Part shown: positions 12,001 through 27,625 of the stretch, one piece after another
How positions within the stretch are numbered: the first letter of the stretch is position 1
Layout: each line of letters begins with the position of its first letter
Assembly: GCA_000231825.2 (NCBI GenBank)
Contig: JH720369.1
Span: 1 to 64,000, forward strand
Direction: 5' to 3'
Origin: Tetrahymena elliotti 4EA
Taxonomy: Eukaryota > Ciliophora > Oligohymenophorea > Hymenostomatida > Tetrahymenidae
Length of the DNA stretch: 64,000 nt
Notes under the pieces: generated by a model
What the model saw: the letters and a program-made list of their open reading frames with translations, nothing else
Told to the model about the DNA's origin: nothing
Database searches by the model: none
Program-made: the position numbers and the translations under genes

Positions 12001-13145
12001 ATTTAGTTTGCTCCTTTTATTTTAAAACCTTAAGCCAAAATCTATTTTATTATTAGATATTATTTTTAAGTTTTAGACTTTTTATTAATTTACTTCTATT
12101 TTATTAGACTTTTAATCATAATATTTGATGCTTTCATCATAGATAAGTACTAATTTATTTTAAGCTAAGATATAGTAGTTTAGAAGTTTTTCATGTATAT
12201 TTTCAATAATGATATTTCCTTAAATTAACTCATGAGTATTCTTATCAATTAAAAAAGAAACTATTGATCTTTGCTATAAATCAATCCCCTACTCTACAAA
12301 TACTTGGATAAATTCGTTTTTGTTTTAAAGGACCTAGATTATTTAAATATACAAGTCATAAATTGATAAAAATTATTTCTAAATATTTACATTTTCACTA
12401 TCTCCAAGCATGGAGTCAGTTATTACTTTATGAGAATAAATATTCCTTTTTTCATATGCAGTTGGATACTTTGAACTCATATTTAAAATAGAAAATTTTG
12501 TGTTTAATCCCTAATTAAATTCATAATTAATTAGACATTTATTGATTAATTTCTACAATTTTTACCTTTTGTGTCAAAGTGAGTGTTAAGGCAAATACAT
12601 TTTCTTAGTTTATTTCATTAGAAATCAAACAAAAATAGCTCGAAGAATCAATATTAGCAGAAGAAAGATAATTAACACCTTTTATTTTAATCTATGATTG
12701 TTAAATAATTTTATCAATAAAAAAATATTACTTAATCAATTTTATTAACATATTCCTAGTTTGCATTGTACTCCATTAAAGTTACAATTTCTTAAGATTT
12801 TAATTGCTCATTGCTATTCTTTTTTTAAAACCCAAGGATTTTCCAACAAAGCTCTTCATCCAAAATCATTAAAACTGTATTGTATAAAACTTAATTCTAA
12901 AACATTATTTTCTCCTTCGATTTGTTAAAGTTCAATATTTCAAGTCCATGAATAGGATTGTTGAATCTAAGATAGAATAGTTCTTCTACCTAGCCCTTCT
13001 AATTCCCTATAAAATGGATCTCATTTCTCTAAATATTCAAAAAATGTATTGAATGATGTATTAAATAGAATTAGTAAATATCAATTACAATTTTGTAGAT
13101 ATGTAAAGAGTTAGCCCCTATGTTAATTTGCTTTAAATTATCCAT
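9079..13145 (-). CDS. Large intron-rich protein, unknown function, beta-rich
   Basis: ATG at 13145, TGA at 9079. Resolved exons from the 5' end: 12732-13145, 12566-12691 and 12094-12510, with introns of 40, 55 and 52 nt (12692-12731, 12511-12565, 12042-12093). Further introns occur near 11300, 11100, 9990 and 9840. The product is about 1,100 aa. It starts MDNLKQINIGANSLHIYKIV and is full of short alternating strands (NCIYVLDNENLSEMKVE, YIFNVNSYQLIGLKQFSL), as in beta-propellers. A hydrophobic Cys-rich patch (YSVYCGVVGCFYGC) lies about two-thirds along. The C-terminal part is more helical. There is no signal peptide and I recognise no family; a propeller-plus-helical trafficking or nucleoporin-type scaffold is one guess. 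The gene body is well supported, but exon details 3' of 12042 are provisional. Confidence 0.7.
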
Positions 13146-13847
13146 TTTAAATAAATGTATTAATTACAAAAAAATAGTAAATTAAATTGTGAGCTTTTAT
13201 AAAATAATTCAAAAGTTTAAAATCAATTAAATTATAACAACAAACAAAAAAATATCTTTTTTTAAATAAAATCTTTACTAAAAATAAAATTTTTTAAATA
13301 AACTAAAAAATTGATAAAAAGAATCAATTTATAAAATATTTTCTTTGATTTTGATGTTGAAGAAAACAAAAAAATATTTTTTAAATAATAAAAATAATTT
13401 ATTTATTAAGTAGAAATTAGGGCTAATCAGAGTCCAATTAATTGATAAAATATTTTCTTTGATTTTGATGTTAAAATGTTAAATTATTTTTTGTTAATAA
13501 TTTTTTAAATTATCAAAATAATTTATTTATGAATTAAGTTAAAAGTAGGAGCAAATAGAGTTAAATAGAAATAAATGAAGAAAGATGATAGGAGTGAGTG
13601 CATTTTGATATTTTGGAGCAATTAGTTGAAAATATATTCGTTGTAGATAATAAGTAATGGAAAGTAGTTTTTGATTTTAATTCGTAGCAGTAGAGATACA
13701 AATAAATAGAAGAAGAACTAAAAATAATATTAACCAAAAAATAATTAGATTAAAAATCTAAGTAAAGAATATATATAATATAAACAAAACAAAGTTATTC
13801 CAATATAAGCAAATAAACAATTATTTATTTAATAATTATTAGTAGAA
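13146..13847. repeat. Intergenic, contains a ~120-bp tandem duplication
   Basis: Divergent promoter region between the large - strand gene and the uL30 gene. Two adjacent units (about 13311-13435 and 13436-13562) share 'AAAATATTTTCTTTGATTTT' plus 'GATGTT', then an A-rich stretch, 'ATAATTTATTTAT', a 'TAGGGC/TAGGAGC' core and 'AGAG'. The 90 codons upstream of the uL30 ATG happen to lack TGA, but they are not protein-like. Confidence 0.5.
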
Positions 13848-15057
13848 ATGGATCAATAAGTCGAGTAATTAATTATTTTAAATTTAAAACGTTTTTAGTA
13901 TCCATCCAATAAATCAATTTGCAAACAAACACAAAGTCTTCATTATGATGACAATGAGTTATTACAATACAAATACTCATTTAGAATCTATGAATCTAAT
14001 TTCTTATCATAACTTTCCTCTTATTAATAAATAGGAAGAAATACATTGCTGCCGATATCTTAAGAAAAAGAAAGAAAGATATTGAAAGAATCTAACACAA
14101 GGTTAATACAAAGATATAAAGAATCAAGGAAAGAAATGCTAAGCCTACTGCGGATCATTTGACTCCTGAATTCCTTGTCTAAAACTATAGAGCTTAATAA
14201 ACTGCTTATTCTAATTTCAAGAAGAGAGTAAATATTTAATATCTATCTTATAAAACCTTTTCTAATCTCTATATCCTTTAATAAACAGTCCTTGAAGATT
14301 GCTAGAGACAGCACCGAAGTATAAAAAGATAAAATTTTGATTGTTGTTAGAATTAGAGGGTAATTTTTTGTCTTTTCTTAATGGTTCAAATATTAATTAA
14401 TTATTTTATAAAACAATACTTAGTGTTAAAGATATATCAGCAGAATAAACCAAAATCTTAAGATTATTTAAGCTCCCTACCATTAATAGTGCTACTTTTA
14501 TTAAGATGAATACTACTAATTTAAGAAGACTTAAAAGAGTTGAAAATTACGTTACTTATGGGTACATTTTTATTATTTTGCTTTTTGTAGAAAAAAATAC
14601 AATTTAGTAGGACTAACCTAAAATTAACACTTTATATTAAAAAGATATCCCTCTCGTAAGGTCATCTCTGAATTAATCTATAAGAGAGCTCATGCTAAAA
14701 TTAATGGAAAGAGAGTTCATCTTGACAATAATAAAAAGGTTGAAGACAACTTAGGAAATTTAGGAATTATTTGTTTGGAAGATTTAGTTAATGAAATTGT
14801 TGGTTTAGGTCCCAACTTCGAAACAGTACAAAAATTCTTATGGTAATTAAAATATTCTATTCTTACATCATACAAATTAAAATTCAATTCTTTGCAAATA
14901 ATAATTATGTTTTTAATTCTATAAAAAAAGGTCATTCAAATTAACTACTAAATCTGATGGATGGGATTAGAAAAAAATAGTCAAACCTTTCTGCAATGGA
15001 GGAGAATGGGGTAATAGAGAAGAAAAGATTAACGATCTTGTCTTAAGTATGATTTGA
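13848..15057 (+). CDS. uL30-family ribosomal protein (RPL7 or nucleolar RPL7-like)
   Basis: Six exons: 13848-13897, 14035-14227, 14289-14359, 14424-14561, 14645-14842, 14931-15057. The basic N-terminal helix (ADILRKRKKDIERIQHK) is followed by the uL30 core: 'DKILIVVRIRG', 'LRLFKLPTINSATFIKM', 'LRRLKRVENYVTYGYPS', 'ELIYKRAHAKINGKR', 'LGNLGIICLEDLVNEI', 'FLWSFKL' and the ending 'WGNREEKINDL'. These match eukaryotic RPL7 block by block. The protein would either bind 25S rRNA in the 60S subunit or, if it is the RPL7-like paralogue (yeast Rlp7 type), act in 60S assembly. The divergent N-terminus ('HLTPEFLVQNYRAQQ') and weaker core favour the paralogue slightly. The 137-nt first intron after 16 codons was chosen because it restores the frame. 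Confidence 0.9.
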
Positions 15058-16176
15058 TTAGGTTGTAAATTTAATAGCAGAAAAACTATAAGCAAGTACT
15101 ACATACAAATAATAATATAATCAAATAATTAATAAATTAAACATAATAACCAGCCAGAAGATATCATAAATATCTACCACCTATCATTATTTTAAAATAA
15201 AAATCTAAATTGTAATAAATATATATTTTCTGGTTATGTATTCTTTTTCTAGTTTCCTATTTCATAATCTATCTCAATTTCACATTCATTTAATGTCATT
15301 ATTTTCCATAACAACTGAATGCAAACAAAATGAGTAATTTATTTGAGTTGTTTCAATCCTTTCTCTTAATATTTTTAGCTAAAATAGAAGTTGTAAAAAT
15401 TGCAATCAATTATGGGCTTTTAAAGTAAATATGAATCCAAACTAAAATAAAAAACCATTGATTTAATTCTAAAATAATTTAATAAAAATATAAAATTAAT
15501 TATCCTTCATATATATAAAACAGTATGAAGCATAAAATTTAATTTAAGTTCAATAAATCTTTACTTTTTTAAAATATTTTTATTTAAAATATTAAAAATT
15601 GGTTGGAAAAATTAAAAAAAATATTAATATTTTAACTAAAATAAAATACCGTTAATTTAGTTAAAAAAATCCTTTCTTTTTTTAAACATTTTTTGCTTTA
15701 ATTTTAAAAATAGGAAATATAAACTTCTAATTATTCTTTTAAATTACAAGACCTTGCAAAAATCAAATCTCATCCATTTATTCAAAAATAGTTTAAACAT
15801 ATTTTTTATATATATGTAAATTTAAAGTTTAATTAAGATATTTATTTTTTGAGTAATTCTAACTTCAAAAATTAAAATAATAAAAAGTATTTAACAAGAT
15901 AAGGTTACAAAAACATTTATTTCAAATTGTAGATATTTTATTTAAATTAAAAAATAAAAAGTAAAGCTAAAAGACAATAACCATCTATTTATATTTAATA
16001 AAATAGAAAATAAGAGGAGGATAGGATAAAAATATTTGAATGTTAGACCTGAATTAATATGGAATTTATATAATTTATATTCAAAATAAGATTTAATTAA
16101 TATTTAATATATTGTTGTAATTATATGAATTAAAGTTTTCTTTCCTTAAAATAAAGGTGATTTATAATTATCTTTC
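15058..16176. other. Intergenic between convergent genes
   Basis: 1.1 kb of A/T-rich sequence between the ends of the uL30 gene and the kinase gene. No gene or RNA signature seen. Confidence 0.6.
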
Positions 16177-20515
<4,339 letters not shown>

Positions 20516-22604
20516 TTCTTCAACTAGTATTTATGTTTAAGATCTATTTCTTTGAAAGGATCAGATAAACTGTTATAAATATATTTTGAGTTAAAATCTA
20601 AACAAGATGAGTGTTTTTAAATATCTTCTTGATTCAATTCACTGATTTGTTGGTTGCAATAAATGACTATGTTTTTATTTAGTTAGTCTTTCTGCTTATT
20701 AATTTACAAAATTTCTTTATCTTGTTTGTATATTAATTAAATTTAATTATATCAAGTACTATAAATACATGCAAATATTCTTTTCCTAGATATTATTCAA
20801 TTTATCTTATCATAAAAAATAAACACTTTTTGAATTATTTTGAAAATTAAATGTATGTAAATCAATTAAATTAGCGTTGGTGCGGTAACAAACAAATAAT
20901 CAAAGAAATAATTTATATTCAAATATTTTTTAAACAAATCATCAAACAAGCGAAATCTAACACTCCTTGCTTTCTTATATTTTGAATTCCTTTAACCAAT
21001 TTAATATGTAAAAATCAAACAAACATTTTAACTTTGATCTAAATTTCAAATTATCTAAGTGTTTGTATTTCAAATTATTTATTTCATAAACTCTTTCTAC
21101 TTATCTACTTTCTTCTAATTGATTTATTTTATAAACGTTCAAATTTAATTTCTCCATTAATTGAAAACCTAGGCAATAAAAGATTTTTTTTTAAATATAA
21201 AAATAAAATATTTATTCTCTGCTGCAGAAAAAAGCTTTTTTCATCTTCTATGTGATAAATCATTTGAAAAATATTTCATTAATATTATGTATCAAATAAT
21301 AATTGTTAATTTTCAACTTATTGGCTGATAAAATTAATCAAATAAGTAAATTTATTTATATTTCTTCAAAACAATTTTAATTTACTAATAAAAATTGTTT
21401 TGAATTAATTTAATTTTTTGAATAAATAAAACTGTCAAAATTTTGTAAAATTTTATGGTTCATTTCTTAAACCAAAATTATGTAAAAAATATTTTTTGTT
21501 TAAAAAATCATTTGCTAATTGAACTAAAATATAAATTTATTCATATTAATTTTAATTCAAGTGTTTTTTTCTGAAATAGTTAAAATACTCAAAAAATTAT
21601 TTTGTTTGAATTTTTAGATATTTTATTAGAATAATAATTGGTTGGAAGATTAAAAAGAAGATATAAATGATCTTTTATTTTGGATTTCTTTATGAGTTAA
21701 AATATTTCTTTGATAATTAAATACTTGAAAGTAAAAGATTATACATCAAAAAAAAAAAAAATTTAAAAATTAATTTATTAACATTTTCTTCTTTTATAAG
21801 AATTTTTGAAAATTAATTTATGTATGCACAGTAAGTAACTAAAGCAATAACTAAATTTAAATTTTTTATTTGAAAAAAATTATTTTGTTTTATTTTTTAG
21901 TTTTAGAATTAGAAATTAAAATAAAAAGTAATTCGAAGATTAAAGAAAGATAAAAATTAGCTCTTTTTTTTTAGATTTTAGGTAAAGCAAGATATTTCTT
22001 TAATAAATAAGATACTTGGAAGTAAAAGATTACACATATCAAAATAACTTTCCTAAATAATTTTTTGCTTCTTTTTAATTTGAGAATTTGTAAAATTCAT
22101 TTTTAAACACTAAATAAAAGCTTTTACAGCCATCGAAGGAACTCATAAAATTAAAACTATCAGATTTTATTTAGAAAGTGAAATATTGAATTTATTAATT
22201 TTATGAGGAAATGTTCATTCGAAAAAGTAGAAAAATTGTGATAAATACTTGCAGAACAAATTTAAAGAATTGAGGTAAATATTTCGATAAATTTGTCTTT
22301 TCAGATTAACCTGAAAGTTTTTTTAGGCTGTAATCAAAAAAAAAGTAGATTAGTATCATAAACCAAAAGAATTTGTTTCTAATAAAATTTTGTTCACAAA
22401 TTAGTAAATAACTCAAAAATAAACCTAATCTGAATATATTTTGCGGATTATTTTCCATCTGTGGTTTTTTTTATTGATTGACTGATATTTGAGAAGATTT
22501 TAATTTTACATTTTTTTGTATTTTCAGCAAGTGATTAATATCTTTTTTATTAATTAATTAATTTCAAAGTTAAAAGAAGTCTAATATTCTTAGATTAAAT
22601 AGGT
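20516..22604. repeat. Divergent intergenic region with ~290-bp direct repeat
   Basis: 2.1 kb between the kinase and GPAT starts, so both promoters should lie here. Two diverged copies of one unit are visible, at about 21593-21755 and 21875-22045. Each runs 'AAAATTATTTTGTTT', 'TTTTTAG', 'GAAGATTAAA(A)GAAGATA', 'ATATTTCTTT(G/A)ATAA' and 'ATACTTG(A/G)AAGTAAAAGATTA(T/C)ACAT'. No gene seen. Confidence 0.55.
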
Positions 22605-23599
22605 ATGGATAAAATATAAAATAAGCTCTGCTTAGCATTTTAGAAGTACTCGCTCACTCTATCACATAGTTATTCAATATTTAAGAATTTTGTTTTATAA
22701 TTAGGATTACTACTAATGTTTTCTTCAGAGAAATTAAAGTTATTGGTCAGGAAAATATCCCCTCAGTAAATCATTTTTTTATGAGAATCAATCTAATATA
22801 AAACCAATCGATATTAATTTTATTTAGGATGCTCCAGTTATTATTTGTGGTAATCATAGCAATCAATTCATTGATGCTCTAGTAAGCTTTTTAATAACTA
22901 ACATACTTTTAAATTTTTAATTTCCATTTTATTCTAAAAAAAAATAGTTGATGGGTGCTACTGCTGGTAGAAAAGTTAACTTTATTATGGCAGCAGCAGT
23001 AAATTAAAAATTTTAAAAGTTACCATTAGCATTAAGGATATTTTTATTTAGAGTATGAGAAGACCTATTCATGGAAGTGTAGGTAGATTTTTAGGTTGCA
23101 TTCCTGTAGAAAGACCTCGTGATTTAGCCAAACCAGGAAAAGGAACAATCATTTCAGCAAAAAGTGGTGTTTTAATAGTAAATAATAAACCCAAAAATGA
23201 AAAAGTTATTAAAATATTTTCATTTTTAAAGGGCAAAGACACTGAATTTAAGACATAATGTCATAAGAATACATAAATCATTGTTGGATTTGTAAAATAA
23301 TATAAATTTTTAATAGTATTCAACATATTTTATCATATTATAAAATAAATAAATTGTTAGATCAAAGATTAATTAAGAGTAACAGAAGTTATTAGTGATA
23401 CCGAATTACTCTACACAACAGATATTGATGAAGGAAATCATGAAAATTTAAATGAAAAATACAGAATATGTCCTGATATTGATTAATCAGATCTATTTGG
23501 CTCAGTTTGGAAATCACTCAACAAAAAGTAATGTATCGGTATATTCCCAGAAGTAAATAATTAAATTTTTTGGCATTTTATTTTAGAGATATTCTAGTT

Positions 23600-23630
<31 letters not shown>

Positions 23631-25274
23631 GCCAAACTGATTTTATAGTCAATTTTATCAATCAATACATAATAAATATCATTTCATTATAATTTATGTT
23701 TATTTAAAGGGAATCAGCCACGACAGTCCTGACTTCATGCCTTTAAAGGCTGGTGTATGTATTATGGCTTTAGGTGCTATGTAGAAATTTAGATAGAAAG
23801 TCTATATTGTACCTTGTGGTTTAAATTATTTTAAGGGCCATCGTTTTAGATCAAAAGTAACCATCTAATATGGATAGGCATTTGAAATACCATTTGAATT
23901 AGCAGATCTTTACAAGAACAACAAAAGAGAAGCTATTACTACCTTGCTTCTTGAAATTTAAAATAGACTTAGATCAGTTGTTTACACAGCTTCGACTAGC
24001 GCTGAGCTCCAAGCAATTATCACTGCTAAACATTTATATATGCAATCCTTTAAGAAAAAGTTATCAACCTAAGAAGAAAGCTAATTAATTAACAGGTAAA
24101 CTATTCTATTAAATAAATAAAGAAAGAAAAAATATATTTTAATCTTATTTTTATAGAATTAATGAAACATACAGATCTTTATAAACTCATCCAGATATGA
24201 TCAAATTAATTAATCAGCTCAAAGATTATAATTCTGTTATGACTAGATTAAAATTGACTGACTAAGAAACCGTAGCTGACTACCAGGATGGTCTTTTCAA
24301 ATCATTTTTGGCTATCATATATTCTATACTACACATTGTTATTTCTTCTTTACTAGTAAAACTACAAATTTTGAAAATTTTCAATTTATAAAATGCATTT
24401 TATTTTAATAAAGGCTTTCCCTGGATTGTTACTCAATGGACCTATTGGATTAGTTTTAAGATATTTAGCTGAATCTGCAAGAAAGAAAGAAGCTATGGGA
24501 TGGCCCTCTCCTTGTTTAGATATAGTTGCAAGCTATAAAGTTTCTTTTGGTCTTGTTATTGTACCAGTGACTTTTTGGCTCTATTATTTGGTTTTCTTTT
24601 TCTTCTTGAAAAATTTCATATTTTCAGCTGATTAAATCTAATTAATATACTCCATTGAGATCATGTTTATTGTCCTCTATCCCTTTTATGCTTTTAGTAA
24701 TAAATATACTTTAAAAAAAATAAAAAATTATATATTAAATTATTTTATTTTAGTTATGCTTAGACTTTTTGATGATATCAAAAAACACTTCAAAGCAATA
24801 AGAGCTCGTGTCGTTTTCCTTCATAAAAATGTTGAACTAGCACAATTAGAAAAAGAAATCTAATATAAAGTAATTATAATTATTTTTTATTTAAAAATTA
24901 AAAAACTCATCATTTATATTAGATAAAAGATATGGTTAATGTTTATTGTAAAGCAAATGAGGAGAATTATGATGAAAATAAAATTATCTCAGAAGATCAT
25001 ACTAATAGTGATGTAGATATGTCTAAATAGGGTATAGGCCGTAAAGAAAAATTCATTTACAGATTACAAAAAATAAAATAAGTTTTCAGTCAACCAATTA
25101 AGAAGTAAAACTTCCTTTTTTTAGAAAAATCATTAAAATAAATTAAATATAAACAGAATTGCTCATAAATTGCATTCTAAGATCTATTCTGAATCTACTA
25201 TGCAGGATATATACAGATATCTAGATATAAATAAAAGTTAAAATAGCGGTTCAGAGTACGAAACTGATGATTGA
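22605..25274 (+). CDS. Glycerol-3-phosphate / DHAP acyltransferase, yeast Gpt2/Sct1 type
   Basis: Twelve exons: 22605-22645, 22705-22765, 22828-22881, 22948-22998, 23052-23291, 23361-23552, 23710-24095, 24157-24355, 24414-24696, 24754-24869, 24923-25104, 25157-25274; 640 aa. All junctions keep frame. PlsC acyltransferase motifs: catalytic 'CGNHSNQFIDAL' (block I, split from the rest by introns), 'GCIPVERPRD' (II), 'FPEGISHDSPDFMPLKAG' (III) and 'YIVPCGLNYF' (IV). Downstream are membrane helices (ALPGLLLNGPIGL as in Sct1/Gpt2, then VIVPVTFWLYYLVFFFFL) and a charged cytosolic tail ending ETDD. It acylates glycerol-3-phosphate or dihydroxyacetone phosphate at sn-1, the first step of phospholipid and triacylglycerol synthesis, in the ER. 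The start was chosen because the 59-nt first intron then joins 'FQK' to 'ITTNVFFREIKVIG' in frame. Confidence 0.92.
23553..23709 (+). repeat. GPAT intron 6 with (GTAA)n microsatellite
   Basis: A 157-nt intron between 'IGIFPE' and 'GISHDSP'. At 23601-23630 it contains seven and a half tandem GTAA units, each of which resembles a 5' splice site (GTAAGT). Confidence 0.9.
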
Positions 25275-26368
25275 AACCTTTTTAATTCTTAGCATAAGCG
25301 AATTTAAATAATTATTTAGTTCAACTTAAAATTCATTTTATATATTAATCTTCATAAATAGTTGTTATCAGCACTTTTTCAAAAAGTTATTTAATGTTTT
25401 AACTAAAATTTATTCAGTAAAATTTAAGTTTAACTTTATTTTTTTTATCTTGATTTTTATTTTCCAAAAAAAAATAATAGAATATTTAAAATAAAATTGA
25501 AATAAGTAAAATTTTGTGAATATTTGAATCATGAAAAAATATCCTACTAATTAGAAAGAATATTTTACAAAATATTATCTTTTAAAAAAATACACTAAAA
25601 ATGTGAATAAGAAATATAAGGATATTACACAAAGTGTAAATAAAAGTTAAAATAGTAAGTAGTTGAAAGAAAAAAATAAAGATCTAAAGCTTTTTAATTC
25701 TTTGCATTTCTAAAATTATTTTAATTTATATTTTATTTAATTTGCTAATCTTCATAAATAAATAATTCTTATCTATTTCCTATTTTTCAAACAAAAAAAA
25801 TTATGAATATTTTAATTAAAATTATGAAATAAAAACTTAATTATTATTTTGTTGATGATCCAGAAAAAATATCTTTGTATTTATAAAATAAATAATACAA
25901 CATATTTTCTATCTTTGAATACTGCAAAAGTATCCTACTATTTCAAAAGTATTAATTGCAGCATATTATCTTTGTATAAAAGTACACAAAAAATTTTAAT
26001 AAGATTCAAAAAGATATCATGCTGTATGCAAATAAAAGTGAAAAGAGCAGTTTAAAACACAAAATTTCTACCATTTTCATTCTTTGAATTTCAATAATTA
26101 TTTTTATTTGTTTTAACTTCGATTTTATTTAATTTATATATAAATTTTCATAAATAATTCTTATTTATTTATTAATGTTTTTCAAGCAGAAACATTATTA
26201 ATATTTAAACTATAATTAAATTAAATAAAACTGAATTATTATTTGATTGATGATCCAGAAAAATATCTTCCTCTTTTATAAAATATATAATACAACATAT
26301 TATCTTGAATAAATATAAAAATATACAAAAAAATTTCATAAATTCTACTTTTTTTAAAAGTATTTATT
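25275..26368. repeat. Decayed tandem copies of the GPAT gene 3' end
   Basis: The last GPAT exon and 3' flank (core 'AAATAAAAGTTAAAATAG', then 'TTTTTAATTCTTAGCAT', 'TTAATCTTCATAAATA') recur at about 25630-25770 and 26025-26165. A related left part ('GTTGATGATCCAGAAAAA.TATCTT') occurs at 25850 and again at 26250, each followed by 'TATAAAATA.ATAATACAACAT'. The units have drifted with indels. The open frame at 25849-26055 is part of this repeat, not a gene. Confidence 0.6.
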
Positions 26369-27625
26369 TCATAAATATTGATTTTGATTTCCCATCATTG
26401 GCTATCCCATTGCTTATCCTTAGTTATTTATTTGATCTCGTTGAGCATAGCCAGGATTTTACTGATATGGTTAGATCATAGGATTTGCTAACATTTGAAA
26501 TTATTACTCTTATTATTGGTATTAGTTTTGTTATTATTGTATGTAAGTAGTTTGCTCCTTGTTAAACTAAGTTGGCTGCAATTAAACTGGATTCCAGTTT
26601 TAAGGTGCCTATACTTACAATTGAGCAGGAATACCTGAATAGTTAAATCCCTAATTCTAATTTGAGTAAGGGTTAATATAGATTACTACTGAGTGGGGAG
26701 TATAATCAGAGATACAACAACAAGTATCTATTTCTGGATATACCCTTAATGTATACTCTAATTTAATAAGTTTACCTTGAGAACTAAGACTAATATCACT
26801 AGGAACTTATATCTATACTTCTTTTTATAATTTAGCTCCATCTACAGGTACATTCACTGATTTTTCAAACATTTAAATATTTCTTTGTCTGACTGAATTA
26901 TCAGCTTTCATGCACAATGAACCAATTAATTTCACATTCAAGCTTTTAACCTTGTTAGTGTACTAGGAAAAATCAACATCAAGTTTTACAGGAATTATTT
27001 CATTAGGTGCATAAGATCTGCTACTAGTTGTAACATTATAGCTAATTGACCCAGATTTACATGTACAGCAACAGCCCACTTCAGGCATTTAAGAGGAAGT
27101 AGTAGTATTGGGTAATTCAAGACTAGGTATTTGCTACCCAATAAAAATGTCTTACATTCCTAAAATAGGCTTCACGTTAGCTTCCGTTGGTATAATTGAT
27201 GCTACTAAACTGTATTTAACGGCACATTGATTATGCTAGTTCTAAAAATACTTCATTGAAGAAGGAAGCATATCAGCAATCATTATTTAAAAAGGAATTA
27301 CTACCTGGCAAGGCTGCATGACAAAAGCAGGATTATTAGACCCTTATGCAAAGTCATAAACTGGTATGGAAAAGTTAAGAAAATAATTCATACCTCTGGC
27401 ATGAACAGTTCTACTACGTTTTCCATGAGTGACTCTGTAGGTGAAATGAGTTTCTTCTAATCCTGTTAATGATATTTATAAAATATGTCCTTAAAAAGGC
27501 TCTTCTAAGTTAACGTTTAACAATCCATGGATAACTTGCTTGCTGACAAATGCAGTCTAATCAAGCTTTATAAATATTCCTCCTTTAACCTATCTTCTAT
27601 TATCTTAAGGATGACTTTATCCCAT
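26369..27625 (-). CDS. Arrestin-like protein with Cys clusters
   Basis: Single exon, 418 aa, stop TGA. N-arrestin-like sandwich: 'VKGGIFIKLDQTAFVSKQVI' near residue 13, then 'LNVNLEEPFQGHILQISLTG' and 'FVMQPCQVVIPFQIMI'. C-arrestin-like sandwich from ~195: 'GSISYNVTTSSRSYAPNEII', 'VKSLNVKLIG' and 'GKLIKLEYTLRVYPE'. Two Cys clusters, 'GCCCTCKSG' at the start of the second sandwich and 'DTCCCISDY' near its end, are unusual and could be palmitoylated or bind metal. A Gln/Asn/Pro-rich tail of ~90 residues ends 'MGNQNQYL'. Such alpha-arrestin/VPS26-fold proteins act as cargo or ubiquitin-ligase adaptors in trafficking. The fold is clear; the cargo is unknown. A second family member lies at 56812. 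Confidence 0.85.

Noticed and set aside
13575..13847. In-frame N-terminal extension of the uL30 gene from an upstream ATG
   Set aside because: The frame is open for 91 codons, but the translation is Lys/Gln/Ile-rich leader sequence unlike any uL30 N-terminus.
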